Assembly: GCA_963931865.1 (NCBI GenBank)
Contig: OZ007509.1
Coordinates: 10,849,625 to 10,913,624 of the forward strand
Source of the DNA: Axinella damicornis
Lineage: Eukaryota; Porifera; Demospongiae; Axinellida; Axinellidae
DNA length: 64,000 nt
Direction of reading: 5' to 3'
Positions 1-10,927 of the stretch are shown piece after piece. The notes beneath the pieces are model-generated. The model ran no database searches, had not been told where the DNA came from, and saw only the letters and a list, made by a program, of their open reading frames with translations. The position numbers and the translations under genes are program-made. How positions within the stretch are numbered: position 1 is the first letter of the stretch; every line of letters begins with the position of its first letter.

Positions 1-410
1 AGGGGAGGAAGGGAGGGAGAAGGAGCAGGGGAGGGGAGGGGGAGGGAAGAGGGGAGGGGGAGGGAGGAGGGGAGGGGAGGGAGGAGCAGAGGGGGAATGA
101 GAGACGAGGGGAAGAGGGAAGAGAGGGAGAGGGAGGAACGGAGGGAGAGGGAAGAGAGGAGGGAAGAGGGGAGGGGGAGAGAAGAGTGGAGGGAGACAAG
201 AAGGGAGTGAGAGGGTAGGGGGAGAGAAGAGGGGAGCGGGAGGGAAGGGGGGAGGTCAAGAGAGAGGACATGCATGCACGGGAAGAGCAAGGAGGGAAAG
301 GAGAAGGAGTAATGGGAAGGAGAAGGAGAGGGAGGGAAGGAGTGGAGGGATGGAGAAGGGAGAGAGGAAGGAGGAAGGGAAGGAGGGGAGACTATACAGA
401 GAGGTGAATG
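1..410. repeat. Purine-rich low-complexity tract
   Basis: About 400 bases are nearly pure G and A on the + strand, in irregular GGGAGA/GGGAGG steps, ending near the word ATACAGAGAGG. No coding frame is credible here. It may be a decayed microsatellite and could form triplex or quadruplex DNA. Confidence 0.8.
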
Positions 411-498
411 TGAGATATGGTATTCCCCCCACTGGCTTTCTCTGAAATAGAATACTATCAAGGAATTTCCACAGTAAGGAACCACTCAGTCTGAGAAG

Positions 499-566
499 CA
501 GGCCTTCTCACCCCAGTGCACTGCAAGCGACAAATGATGGGGTGAGAAGGCCTGGGAACGAGGCTA
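499..566 (+). mobile_element. Hairpin MITE of the CCTCGTTCCCAGG family, right end
   Basis: A 17-bp arm CAGGCCTTCTCACCCCA is matched by its exact inverse copy, followed by GGGAACGAGGCTA, the standard end of the family. The centre carries ACTGCAAGCGAC, also typical of the family. The outer left end TAGCCTCGTTCC is missing. The minisatellite starts directly at its right end. Confidence 0.75.
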
Positions 567-1583
567 GGGAGGAAGGGGAATGAGGCTAGGTAGGGAGGAA
601 GGGGAACGAGGCTAGCTAGGGAGGAAGGGGAACGAGGCTAGCTTGGGAGGAAGGGGAACGAGGCTAGCTTGGGAGGAAGGGGAATGAGGCTAGGTAGGGA
701 GGAAGGGGAACGAGGCTAGCTTGGGAGGAAGGGGAACGAGGCTAACTTGGGAGGAAGGGGAATGAGGCTAGGTAGGGAGGAAGGGGAACGAGGCTAGCTT
801 GGGAGGAAGGGGAACGAGGCTAGCTTGGGAGGAAGGGGAATGAGGCTAGCTAGGGAGGAAGGGGAACGAGGCTAGCTTGGGAGGAAGGGGAACGAGGCTA
901 GCTTGGGAGGAAGGGGAATGAGGCTAGCTAGGGAGGAAGGGGAACGAGGCTAGCTAGGGAGGAAGGGGAACGAGGCTAGCTTGGGAGGAAGGGGAACGAG
1001 GCTAGCTAGGGAGGAAGGGGAACGAGGCTAGCTAGGGAGGAAGGGGAATGAGGCTAGCTTGGGAGGAAGGGGAATGAGGCTAGCTAGGGAGGAAGAGGAA
1101 CAAGGCTAGCTAGGGAGGAAGGGGAACGAGGCTAGCTTGGGAGGAAGGGGAATGAGGCTAGCTAGGGAGGAAGGGGAACAAGGCTAGCTAGGGAGGAAGG
1201 GGAATGAGGCTAGCTTGGGAGGAAGGGGAATGAGGCTAGCTAGGGAGGAAGAGGAACAAGGCTAGCTAGGGAGGAAGGGGAACGAGGCTAGCTTGGGAGG
1301 AAGGGGAATGAGGCTAGCTAGGGAGGAAGAGGAACAAGGCTAGCTAGGGAGGAAGGGGAACGAGGCTAGCTTGGGAGGAAGGGGAACGAGGCTAGCTTGG
1401 GAGGAAGGGGAACAAGGCTAGCTAGGGAGGAAGGGGAACGAGGCTAGCTTGGGAGGAAGGGGAACAAGGCTAGCTAGGGAGGAAGGGGAACGAGGCTAGC
1501 TTGGGAGGAAGGGGAACGAGGCTAGCTAGGGAGGAAGGGGAACAAAGCTAGCTAGGGAGGAAGGAGAATGAGGCTAGCTAGGG
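552..1583. repeat. 26-bp minisatellite derived from a MITE end
   Basis: About 39 head-to-tail copies of a 26-bp unit joining GGGAGGAAGGGGAAYGA to GGCTAGCTW. Variants differ at a few sites (CGAGG/TGAGG/CAAGG, AGCTT/AGCTA/AGGTA). The unit contains GGGAACGAGGCTAG, the end of the MITE immediately to the left. Variant copies recur in blocks, which suggests amplification in multi-unit steps. Confidence 0.95.
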
Positions 1584-1676
1584 ATCGATCCTTATGCAAA
1601 TAGTCATAAGAATCTTATAAGAATCTTATAAGATATGGCACAATCTAATAAGAACTTCCCATTGCTTCACTACAGT

Positions 1677-1788
1677 TTCTTATAAGAGATTTGGGACGGT
1701 TACATAAGATTCTTATAAGACAGTTGTAAGAATCTTATAAGAATCCTACAAGAATCTTATGTAACCGTACCAAATCTCTTATAAGAAA
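1677..1788. mobile_element. AT-rich hairpin element
   Basis: Inverted arms of 39 bp (1677-1715 and 1750-1788) match at 38 positions and read TTTCTTATAAGAGATTTGG at the ends. The loop and the flanks on both sides (about 1600-1880) contain many further TTATAAGA words. This looks like a palindromic MITE inside a larger TTATAAGA-rich repeat. No coding potential. Confidence 0.7.
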
Positions 1789-2001
1789 TATATTCTTGTA
1801 AGATTTGAATTTTCTTGTAAGAATAAACATGGTTTTTTCTTATAAGATATAATTATTATGTATCTTACAAGAAGTGAAAGCTCAACTACATTGTTGCATA
1901 TGCACGCATGACAACATGATACAATAATATATATATATAAATTTTAATGACAGATAATGGCCAGAAGGCCCAACAGTCAAAGTGAGAAAACTCAATAAAC
2001 T

Positions 2002-5000
2002 CTAAGTTGTAGTTGGACGATTCCTTATAAACAGTTGTCTTAATTGGAATGCCTTAAGTAAAAAAACACCCAATAGGTATATTGCACGACCATTCCTGGC
2101 CTTCCATATAAGCCTAAACTTTTCAATATCCTCTAGATAGTTGAAGGAATAGTTTATCGTTTGGCAATACTGCAGTAGTCTGGTTCGTTCCGTTAGAGCT
2201 TCGTACAGGCGGCATTGGAATACAAAATGCAACTCATCTTCCACTCTTCCATCACAGTACCAGCAGAACCTCTCATCGCAGGGGATTGGAGTGGGCAGCC
2301 TGTAACGGCCAGTCTCGATATGGAGGGGGTGGCAGCTGATCCTCACCTTTGTGATTGGGACCCGTAGGTGAGGTGGCAGGTTGAGGTAGGATTCTCTTTC
2401 GAATGTTGTTTTGAATAGCTTGTAAAATCTCAATTTTCCTGTTGTTGCTGCTAGTTGGCTATGCCACGTTTGGACGTACTGATCCCTACATCTTTGTTCC
2501 AGTTCGGCAAGAAAGGGACCTTTGGGCACCGATGAGGGATTTGACCATATATTGGAGAAGCCCAAGTTGTCTAAGGTTTGTTTTATATAGGATAGCCAGT
2601 CTGAACCACTTTCTGTTTGCATGAGATATGCTTCTTTGAGCAGAACTGGAGTATTCCAGTCAGAAACAATTCGTAGCCAATATTTTATGATTGCACTTCT
2701 TCTCTTGATTTCCAGGGGGACTCTGCCCAATTCCCCATACACTGCTAGGTTCGTTGCTGTGTTGGGTACTCCTAGCGCAAATTTGCAGAATCTACGGTGG
2801 ACTATTTCTAAGTCATCTGCTTTCACATGGCCCCATACCTCACACCCATAGTTGGCTATTGGGGATATCAGAGAGTCGAAGAGATGGCAAAGGAGAGATG
2901 GTTTGGGAAATTGCAGAAGTCTAATTTTCTTGAAAAGAGAAAACATTGCTTTCTGTGCTTGATTGGTGAGGGTGGAGATAGCTGGTTTGAGGGAGGCACT
3001 ATCAGATAAGAGAATTCCAAGATACTTGTAGCTTTTTACTACTTCAATAGGGTGTTCATTCAGACTGAATTGTGTATCCTGTGAGTTCCTTTTGTTGTTG
3101 TAGATGACAATTTTTGTTTTTTCAAAGTTGATTGATAGATTTGAGGCTTCACAGAAATTGCCTAATAGATTGATGGAGGTCTGCAGTTCTGCTGGAGAGG
3201 AGGCTAGCAGGACAAGATCATCTGCAAAGAGGAGGAGCCGTAGATGTGTTTGCACAAGCTGTACTGAACCCGAGTTGTTATCAGTCAGAAACTGGTCTAA
3301 GTCATTGATGAAGAGACTGAAGAGGAGAGGGCTTAGGTTGCATCCTTGTCGGACTCCTCTTCTGCATGCAAAAATTTCTGATTCCTCATGGTTCGCACAT
3401 AGTCTGGATGTTGCCTGTGCATACATGCTTTGCAAGATGGAAAGCATCTTCGAGCTTATGCCAATGGAAGCCAATTTCTCCCATAAGAGAGCATGGTGTA
3501 CCTTGTCGAAAGCTTTGGAAAAATCAATGAAGCATGTGTAGAGTGGTTTCTTCTTCTTTCTGAATATTTGTGTGATTGTGTTTATAATGAAAATAGCATC
3601 CGTTGTTCTCCGGTTTGCTCTGAATCCGAATTGGGACTCATTCAGTTTACCGTTGGATTCAGCCCAATTGGATATCCTGTCTCGTATAATTGAAGTGAAG
3701 ATCTTTCCCATCACATTAAGAAGGGTGATGCCTCTATAGTTTGATGGGATGCTCTTGTCCCCTTTCTTGTATATGGGTTTGATTGCACCCAGGCTCCAAG
3801 CCTCCGGGAAAGTTTCCGTGGACAGAATTGAATTGAATAATGTTGTGAGGTGTGAGATCAAACAGTTATTAAAGAGTTTGAATACCACTGGGGGAAGTCC
3901 ATCCGGGCCTGGAGCTTTATGTCGTTTCAATCTCTTAACAGCGATTAGCACTTCCTCCTCTGAGAATGGGGTGTCGGTCAGGATGTTAAATTCGTTCCCA
4001 AGGGTAGCTTTGATTGTTGTAGTTGGGAGAGGTCCATCAGCTAAATCACTGAAGTGCATGTGCAAATGTTTTATGTTTATTGGAATGGGTTCTTCTGAAG
4101 TTTTTTCAGTGGCTCTTATTTTGCTCCAGAAAATCCGGGGGTTGTTAGTTTTCATGGCCTCCAGTTTAGCATGTAGCTCTGCCGTAGTTCTGCGTTTCTT
4201 TTGTCTAGTCAAGGCCTTGTACTCTCTCTTAGCCCTCCAGAAGTTGTTCAGTATAAGCGTACAGCCTGGGCGTTTTTGCACATGTTTGGCTAAACGTTTG
4301 ACCTCTCTCTTCTTTTCTTTGCATTCGGCATCAAACCATGAGTTTCTTGGGAAGGGTCGTGCTGTATATTTGTTGGGTTTTGGTTTTGCATTTGAGCATA
4401 GGCGAATTGTGGACTGAAGTAGGTCAGTGAAACCAGAGATATTCTCATTAACTTTGTCTGTGTCCAGTTGGGACATGAGGCTCGCGAGTTTGTGCTTGAA
4501 AGTATCAGTATAGAAGGATTCTTCCAATTCAGTTATCAGCTCGGGTGACCAGTGGATTTGATGGTTGAATGTTGGTTCGGAGGGTGTCAATCTATCCAGG
4601 ACCTCTTCAAGGAGGGAGTCTGCAGATCGTCTCAGGATCTTAAATTGAAATGTAGAATGGCTGTTGGTATTAATTTTTGTAGTCAAGGGGCGATGGTCCG
4701 ACAGGGGTGATATATCTCCAATGTTAAAGTCTGCAATAGAGTTGAAGAGGTCGTGGGAGGCTACAGAGTAGTCTACTACACTGGAGCCCCTTGGGGTTAC
4801 ACAGGTAAAAGTCCCTTGTCCTTTGTCCGTTCCTATCCTTCCATTTATGATCCTTAGTCTGCTAGAAATGCAGAGGTCGATCAGTTCTTTGCCATAATTA
4901 TTTATTCTGTTGTCCTCGGATACTCTTAACCCCATCTCATCTGTCACATCTGCCACATAGTCTGGAGGGAGGGGAAGGTGGTTAGGAGAGTCATTAGTTA

Positions 5001-5364
5001 TATAGTCTGGAAGTGTGCCGGTTCTGGCATTGAAATCTCCCATAAGTAGCAACGATCCTTCGGTCGAAAATTTAGCAGTCTCAGTTAAGAGTGTGTTCCA
5101 GATGTTATTGCGTGAGGATTGATGAGTGGATAATTCTGGACTTATGTAGAGAAAGCAGAGGAAGATGTCATTGTCTAGACCAAAAAACGTTGCTTTTAGC
5201 CTTATCCAGAATCTGTCACTGCAATTCTGTGTGCTGTTGACGAACTCTAGACCTTCATATATATCCTGTCGAATAAAGCAAGCCATACCTCCAGACGCTC
5301 TTTTTGCTTTGTAGTGTGTTTTTGGTCTATGGATCATATGTGTTACGTATCCTGTGATTTTCAT
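2002..5364 (-). CDS. LINE retrotransposon ORF2-like protein (endonuclease and reverse transcriptase)
   Basis: An uninterrupted frame of 1120 residues. The N-terminal third is an APE-type endonuclease with GDFNARTG (about residues 109-116) and LSDHRPL (about 221-227) carrying the usual catalytic Asp, Asn, Ser-Asp-His residues. The reverse transcriptase covers about residues 470-800, with KAPGPDGLP, the finger motif SNYRGITLL, FIDFSKAFDKV, GVRQGCNLSPLLF and the active site LLFADDLVLL (about 711-720). Near the C-terminus a CWYC...H...C cluster (about residue 1034 on) is a zinc-knuckle-like tail found in several LINE clades. The first endonuclease strand with its catalytic Asn/Glu is missing, so the copy is 5'-truncated and the start ATG is only the first in frame. 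Clade is uncertain (Jockey/CR1/I-like). The intact frame implies a young insertion. Confidence 0.93.
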   Translation of the reverse strand: MKITGYVTHMIHRPKTHYKAKRASGGMACFIRQDIYEGLEFVNSTQNCSDRFWIRLKATFFGLDNDIFLCFLYISPELSTHQSSRNNIWNTLLTETAKFSTEGSLLLMGDFNARTGTLPDYITNDSPNHLPLPPDYVADVTDEMGLRVSEDNRINNYGKELIDLCISSRLRIINGRIGTDKGQGTFTCVTPRGSSVVDYSVASHDLFNSIADFNIGDISPLSDHRPLTTKINTNSHSTFQFKILRRSADSLLEEVLDRLTPSEPTFNHQIHWSPELITELEESFYTDTFKHKLASLMSQLDTDKVNENISGFTDLLQSTIRLCSNAKPKPNKYTARPFPRNSWFDAECKEKKREVKRLAKHVQKRPGCTLILNNFWRAKREYKALTRQKKRRTTAELHAKLEAMKTNNPRIFWSKIRATEKTSEEPIPINIKHLHMHFSDLADGPLPTTTIKATLGNEFNILTDTPFSEEEVLIAVKRLKRHKAPGPDGLPPVVFKLFNNCLISHLTTLFNSILSTETFPEAWSLGAIKPIYKKGDKSIPSNYRGITLLNVMGKIFTSIIRDRISNWAESNGKLNESQFGFRANRRTTDAIFIINTITQIFRKKKKPLYTCFIDFSKAFDKVHHALLWEKLASIGISSKMLSILQSMYAQATSRLCANHEESEIFACRRGVRQGCNLSPLLFSLFINDLDQFLTDNNSGSVQLVQTHLRLLLFADDLVLLASSPAELQTSINLLGNFCEASNLSINFEKTKIVIYNNKRNSQDTQFSLNEHPIEVVKSYKYLGILLSDSASLKPAISTLTNQAQKAMFSLFKKIRLLQFPKPSLLCHLFDSLISPIANYGCEVWGHVKADDLEIVHRRFCKFALGVPNTATNLAVYGELGRVPLEIKRRSAIIKYWLRIVSDWNTPVLLKEAYLMQTESGSDWLSYIKQTLDNLGFSNIWSNPSSVPKGPFLAELEQRCRDQYVQTWHSQLAATTGKLRFYKLFKTTFERESYLNLPPHLRVPITKVRISCHPLHIETGRYRLPTPIPCDERFCWYCDGRVEDELHFVFQCRLYEALTERTRLLQYCQTINYSFNYLEDIEKFRLIWKARNGRAIYLLGVFLLKAFQLRQLFIRNRPTTT

Positions 5365-5415
5365 GTATATACAAGTAGCTTCGCTCGCTTCACTCGCTCA
5401 TCTACTTCCTAATTT
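5365..5415. repeat. AAGTAG...GAGCGAG inverted motif at the LINE 5' junction
   Basis: Just outside the LINE, ACAAGTAGCTTCGCTCGC runs into CACTCGCTCATCTACTT, an imperfect hairpin. A related perfect hairpin occurs at 8939-8977 in the opposite reading sense, so the two may bracket the Helitron-like region or be independent ends of one repeat family. Confidence 0.45.
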
Positions 5416-5449
5416 GCCTATTTGCAGTCCGTCGCCAGGTATATACATG

Positions 5450-5705
5450 TAGCTGCTCCCTGGGCCTGATCTCATCTGCTTCAGCTGCTATTCCCGATCG
5501 TGTCTGCTGCTCCCTGATTGTGTCCGCTTCAGCTGCTGCTCCCCGATCGCGTATGCTTCAGTTTGATTGCTTCCACTTCTATTCTGCTCCTGCTCCCCGA
5601 TTGCGTCCGCTTCAGCACTGCTGATTGCTTCCGTTACAGCTACTGTGCTGCCGTTCACATTCAGTTCAAGGTTCAGAGGTCACTAGTCGAGACTAGTCCC
5701 ACCTA
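5450..5705. repeat. CTGCTCCCCGATTGCGTC tandem repeat with conserved tail
   Basis: Several degenerate units of about 26-27 bp built on CTGCTCCCCGATTGCGTC plus GCTTCAG, followed by a unique tail containing AAGGTTCAGAGGTCACTAGTC. The same array plus the same tail (ACTAGTC...AGTCCCRCC) occurs at about 43005-43312, so the array is part of a dispersed mobile unit. Confidence 0.75.
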
Positions 5706-6095
5706 GGCTTGTGTACATTATGCTGGCATAAGTTCGAGCATAATGGGGGCAGAAGTTTTGAGTGGTTAATTACTGATGTGCGTCAATCCACCAATGCAGC
5801 ACAAGCATCCTCTACCCCTATACATAATACACCAATCTGACAGTTTCTTGAACTTTGAACTATTAAATCTAATCATGGCTCACTCAGTCATGCGTAAAAC
5901 TAAAACGCATGCATGAACAGTATAGTATGTACGTGGCCGCTACAGAAATAGTCGATATTGTATGTTCAACCAAGGGCATCTCAGTTTTGAACATAGCTAA
6001 TAGGTATACCTCAGGATCCGGTCTTCGACCAGCTCAAGAACTGCGAATATTATGAACAGTTCATCGTCGGAGCTGGCCGACCTTGCACGGCCGAG
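5706..6095. other. No gene seen; possible Helitron 5' remnant
   Basis: I see no intact frame or strong repeat. Short open stretches toward 6000-6090 run into the Helitron-like coding region, but with stops in every frame. Confidence 0.4.
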
Positions 6096-7960
6096 ATGTG
6101 TTGGACTGACGTGGTACCCGGTCAGCCACACTTTGTCCATCACCGACAGAGGGGGCAGCACATCTGCCGCATCAACATCCGCTACCCCAGCAGCGGTGAT
6201 GTGTTCTACCTGAAGCTGCTCCTTCTCCACACCTCGCCACAGTCTTTCGAACAGGCCCGCATTGTTGATGGCACAGTGCATGAGAACTATCGTGATGCTG
6301 CACAGGCCCTAGGCTTGCTCCACGATGAGTCTGAGGGCCAGCTGTGCTTCAGTGAGGCGAGGGACAGTGGCTACTCACCACCTCAGTTGAGATCTCTTCT
6401 CGTGACACTGATCGTGGATGGTGACTAGCACGGAAGAGACATCCTGGAAAGCAATAGAGACATTTTGATGGCCGACTTGGCTGACGAGGCATGTATCCCC
6501 AGTGAGATGACGTGGAACTCCTGTCTCCGAGACATTGCCAACCGTCTGGAGACAATGGGCAGGATGATGGCCGACTTCGGTTTGCCTGAACTGGCAGATG
6601 ACTCGACAGAAGCAAGAGAACGCCTGCGATGGGAATGGCGTAGCTGTCAACAGTATGCGGATGACCACTTGCCCCTGCTGACACCGGATGAACAGAGACC
6701 AATCTATGAGGAGGTCGTGGAAGTGGTGCGCCTCCGACGACCCATGCTGATGTATGTTGACGGAAGATCTGGAAGGGGCAAGACTCTCCTGATGAAAATT
6801 ATCACAGCAGCCGTCAGAGCACAGGGAGAGATCGTCCTGTGCTCAGCTACGACTGGTCTGGCCGCATTGAACCAAGAGGGAGGAACGACGGCACACGCAA
6901 CCTACAAGATCCCAGTCACAGGGAGCAACAAGACACCTACGTGCTGCTGCCCTGCACATCTGGGACGAGTTCCCGATGATCCATCGCAAGATCTTTGAGG
7001 CTGTGAGCCGTTGCCTGTGCGACATCACTGGAAATAGTACTCCCTGTGGTGGCAGTGTCTTTGTGTGTTGTGGTGACTTCAGGAAGATTCCTCCGGTGAT
7101 CCCAGGTGGAGGCAGGTCGGCCATTGTGGAGGCATCCATCAGGTCGTCTCCACTGTGGCCTGCATTTGTGTTGAGGAATCTGACACCCCCCCCCCCCCCC
7201 CCCCCCCCAATGAGATGCCAGCAATGCAGGATACTCCCCGTTCATCGATCGGATCAGCGATGGAGCAGTGGAGTCTACCTACTCTCGCGACACCCAGCTG
7301 ATGAAGTTGGAGTTAATGGGTGCCACCACCAACGAGGAAGAGGCCATTCAGTACGTCTTCCCAGACGTGAATGACATCAACCTGTGCAGTGAGCAGGCCA
7401 TCATCACTGGCACCAATGCCGTGGTGGATGACCTCAATGACAAGATATTGAAGAAGGTCAATGGGCAGGAGGTCTTGCTGCACAGTGTAACACGTCTGGC
7501 CTCAGAAGACACCCATCTAAGCCAATTCCTCACAGAGGAGTTCCTGCATTCCCTGAAGCCACCCGGTGTACCAAACCACCATCTGAAACTGAAACTAAAC
7601 TGCCTGTGTTTGGTGATGCGTAACATCTCCATCCAAGACCGCATCATGAATAACACCAAGGTAATAGTGCGGACCATTGGACGGAAATTTGTGACAGTGG
7701 AAACCTTGCCTGAACACAAGCAAGTTCTCCTCCCTCACATCGTGTTTCGCTTCACGTTGCCACGAAGTGGTGTGACAGTGGAATGGAGGCAGTTCCCCCT
7801 TCGACCATGTTATGCAATCACGGTGAACAAGGCTCAAGGCCAGATACTGAAGACAGTCTCCTAGAGATATCCATTCGCACATGGACAGCTGTACGTCAGG
7901 ACCAGCCATGTCAGAAATCGAACTGACATCTTGACGGCCAAGCCACCTTCACGATGGACG
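6096..7960 (+). pseudogene. Decayed Helitron-type PIF1-like DNA helicase
   Basis: The order of conserved blocks matches Helitron transposases. Residues coded at 6096-6425 hold the block before the helicase (RQRGQHICRI, then GDVFYLKLLLLH and a VDGTVHENYRDAAQALGLL-like stretch). The helicase follows from about 6720 with a Walker A variant GRSGRGKTLL, then WDEFPMIHRKIFEAV (Walker B DE), CCGDFRKIPPVIPGGGR, IDRISDGAVEST and, near the end, NKAQGQ and FAHGQLYV. Breaks: a stop at 6426-6428, a one-base shift near 6935, a poly-C tract at 7188-7209 with a shift, and a stop at 7862-7864. A Rep/HUH domain is not seen, so this is an internal and C-terminal remnant. Confidence 0.85.
7188..7209. repeat. Poly-C tract inside helicase coding sequence
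   Basis: About 21 consecutive C lie between the codons for FVLRNLT and the downstream SNAGYSPFIDRISDGAV block. In the family these two blocks are almost adjacent, so the tract is an expansion or artefact and not coding. Confidence 0.85.
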
Positions 7961-7964
7961 GGCT

Positions 7965-8935
7965 CTGACGAAGAACTGTTGTCATCACAGTGAGCTCTGC
8001 GTCATGAGGACTCCATCTATCTTGATATATAATCTGCTGATCAAAAAAGCAAAAACAAAAAATGGCCTGAATGTGGAACTGCGTCCATGTCGCTCAGGCT
8101 GGGATCTGACAGCAACAAGCTGGCAGATGCAAAGTGTTCCACACATACACAATCCACTTCTCATTATTCACATTGAATTTCAATTCACGATTCACAGTGA
8201 AGTCTTATATCAGATTACCAAGACAGCAAAAACAGTAGCTGAGTACCAATTAGACGTTTTAAGTGGCAATACTTTGACACTTCATCACATACATGCAGTG
8301 CCCATAGCTAATTACGAGCATCAAGAAAATAACTTTGGCAAAGGAGCTACAGTTGTATTAATATAAGTTCACCAACATACTCTTCCAGAACCGTCTCTAA
8401 CAACATACAATATACCCATACACTCTGACATGATTAATAGTTCAGAACTAACTGATGAAAACTGCCACATACGTAGCTACCACCCTACCCTATCACATAA
8501 TTACTCTTCGAGAACCATCTCTGACAGTTAACATATCCCAATACACTCTGACATCATTAATAGTTCCAGAACCAACTGATGAAAACTGCCAGTACCTCCC
8601 TACCCTATCACATAACACTCTTCCTGAACGAGTTCTCATAGCTACACTCTGACATCATTTCAAAATCAGAATCAGCTCATGACAACTGCCACAAACCGCC
8701 CTATTCTATCTCTCACATGCATGTAATAGTTCAACAGTGCATGCAGTTCAACCTGCAATGAATAGTCCAACATCTACACACCAACTGCTATGTACACATT
8801 CTAGAACCAACATGCACACACTCCAGCATGTGGTAGCTATGTATATCCATGTATATCCATGACACTGACAGTGATGCCGGCAAACCCATAACCACCGTTT
8901 TCATGCCACCCTCTACTAGTTACACCTAACACCTA
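7965..8935. repeat. Gene-free stretch with degenerate tandem repeat
   Basis: No gene. From about 8370 to 8690 there are two to three degenerate copies of a unit of roughly 100-130 bp, recognised by AACTGATGAAAACTGCCA, CCCTACCCTATCACATAA and CACTCTGACATCATTAATAG. The rest is ordinary AT-moderate sequence. Confidence 0.5.
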
Positions 8936-8938
8936 CTG

Positions 8939-8977
8939 CAAGTAGCTGAGCGAGCGAAACGAGCTCAGCTACTTGTA
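8939..8977. repeat. Perfect 13-bp-stem hairpin
   Basis: CAAGTAGCTGAGC is followed after about 11 bases by its exact inverse GCTCAGCTACTTG. The loop repeats GAGCGA. Helitrons carry a short hairpin just inside the 3' end, and this lies about 1 kb beyond the helicase remnant, so it may be a Helitron-type terminus. A CTRR end is not obvious directly after it. Confidence 0.5.
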
Positions 8978-9125
8978 CATATTATTGTGATCCATGTACA
9001 TGTATATTACCACTTTTCAGCCACACTGGGGAGGAAAAGACACCGCTCCAGTAATTTGAGCAGCAGTGGGAGTGGTGAGGGGGAGGAGTAGAGCAGAGCC
9101 TCTAGATAGTATCAGATGATTTGCT

Positions 9126-10415
9126 GGGGGGATTGTGCCAGAATCTGGACAAGCTGTGGTAGGCATACCAGACCTGGAGAAAGAGAATGCCGAGTTGAAA
9201 ATGAAAGTAGATGCTATGAGAACAATGTCAAACCAGCTGTGGCATCAATATTATAGGTTTTCTGTTCAACCCACTGGACTTCATGAACATGTTAGTACGT
9301 ACATCAGTGACTATCATCACTAGAGTATCATACAAGTGAGATTTGTACGTAGGGATAGCAGAATGGTGAAAGTACGGAAACAAGGCATACCGGGCAAGTG
9401 GACTTTGCGGAAACGACGGAAATGGAAAACGAAAACGGACTACGGAAACCGAAATACAGAAAATGCTGCACATGCTCACAAGTGCCCTAGTGTACAGCTA
9501 GCTCGGTTCCCTGATGAAACGGATCACTCATGCGGATCACTCATTTGGTCGCTCCCTTCCCTGCGGATCACTCATTTGATCGCTCGGTTCCCTGATCACT
9601 GAAATGTGATAGAATTGAGTCGCTGGTGCACTGGCATAACCACCTTAAGTCCCAGCTGAACTTGACAGCGTTGGCAGAGAGTGGGAAACCTGCTGGAGTA
9701 GGGACAAAACACAAAAGGAACGGTGTGTCAAAACAGACATCACGGCAGGTGCATATACTTTTGTCAGATGCAGCAGAGTCCGATTTTACTTATCGGGTGC
9801 ACTGTGAAGGTATGGGTCAAGGAATGACTTCGCCACCTTCCACTTCCCCCTCTCTGCCTGATACCGGTTTTCATCCTTCTGTCCAAGTGCAGCAGAGCTT
9901 CGTCAGTGTGACCTGTCCATCTCTGGTACCGGTGGTTCGCAGCCCTACACCCCTTGTTCATTGCACATCAGCAATACCTCAACCAACCATCTAGATGAAC
10001 AACCCGAGCCCTATTATGACAGGCATAGGCTCACTTGCACAGCAACTTGTTGGACCTCTGCCACTCACGGCCAAGCGGCCTCCGGTAACGAACCCATTCT
10101 GGATTTGTTTCAGATATGGCAATATCTCCAGATGTAATGGGTTCCCGGTAAAATTCTTATGGGAGAAGATCGCAAACCTTTGCCACCACCAGATGACCTC
10201 GTTCTAAGGCACAAAGAATTGTGTTGTTTAGCAACCCACGAACTGGATTGTTCAGGGAGGAAAGGAACGTATACTACCACCCGTACAACAGATGTGTTGC
10301 TCCGCACTTCAGCTGCTTTAACCCTGCAGCTCATCTCCAAGTTGATGCGAGTGTCCAGGAGGTTCTTCCATCGCACTTTTCACACATTCAGCGAGAGTTT
10401 GGACTTGTATTGTAA
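9126..10415 (+). pseudogene. Mobile-element-like gene with a conserved C-terminal domain, frame-shifted
   Basis: Open segments in different frames line up as one protein: a short coiled-coil-like start (LEKENAELKMKVDAM, from 9135), a low-complexity Ser/Thr/Pro stretch (9780-9990), then NPFWICFRYGNISRC (about 10090), GEDRKPLPPPDDLVLRHKE (about 10160), FSNPRTGLFREERNVYYHP (about 10225) and CVAPHFSCFNPAAHLQV, ending in a run to FGLVL and a stop near 10415. From memory this C-terminal pattern recurs in invertebrate repeat-encoded proteins of unknown function. Frames change near 10147 and 10213, in both cases fixed by one extra G. Function unknown. Confidence 0.45.
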
Positions 10416-10535
10416 CCCTGAGTGTATGTTTGTTCGTGTATACAAACGTTTCCTTTGAGTAATGATACAAATCCCTTACAGTCATCTCTCCTCTGATTCA
10501 GAAAAGTTTAATGTACCTGGGTTGAGGATATGCCG

Positions 10536-10927
10536 TAGCCTCGTTCCCAGGCCATCGCCCAGCTTTTCGTCGCTTGCAGTACGGTAAAGCGGGGAGGGCC
10601 TGGTACATTTCCTCACGTGAGCATGATGTAATCGAAAAATGATTTTCAGAACAAAGACACAACATTTTGCGTGTTATTCAACCATCTACACGTTCAACGC
10701 TCGGTGAGTACGACAGTCGCCCCCTGCTAGCTAGATACGTGTAGTATCTTACTTGGTACCTTCGCTCTTCTTGCTGTTCTGAGACCACGTACGCCCACAT
10801 TCAACTTCCAGTCTTTCTACCCCTTTCTACCTTTGACGTCACTCACGTGAGGAAATGTACCAGGTCCTCCTCGCTTTACCGTACTGCAAGCGACGAAAAG
10901 CTGGGCGTGGGACTGGGAACGAGGCTA
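10536..10927. mobile_element. Composite hairpin MITE, copy 1
   Basis: Outer ends are TAGCCTCGTTCCCAGGCC (left) and GGGAACGAGGCTA (right) with inner arms CCCAGCTTTTCGTCGCTTGCAG and its inverse. At the hairpin centre sits a second inverted-repeat unit starting TACGGTAAAGCGGGGAGG and TGGTACATTTCCTCACGTGAG, inverted near 10847-10890. The same composite recurs at 58273-58670. Confidence 0.85.

Noticed and set aside
550..1590. CRISPR-like array
   Set aside because: The units are head-to-tail without unique spacers and the DNA is clearly metazoan.
2442..4417. Plus-strand open frames within the LINE
   Set aside because: They are antisense shadows of the intact reverse-transcriptase frame.
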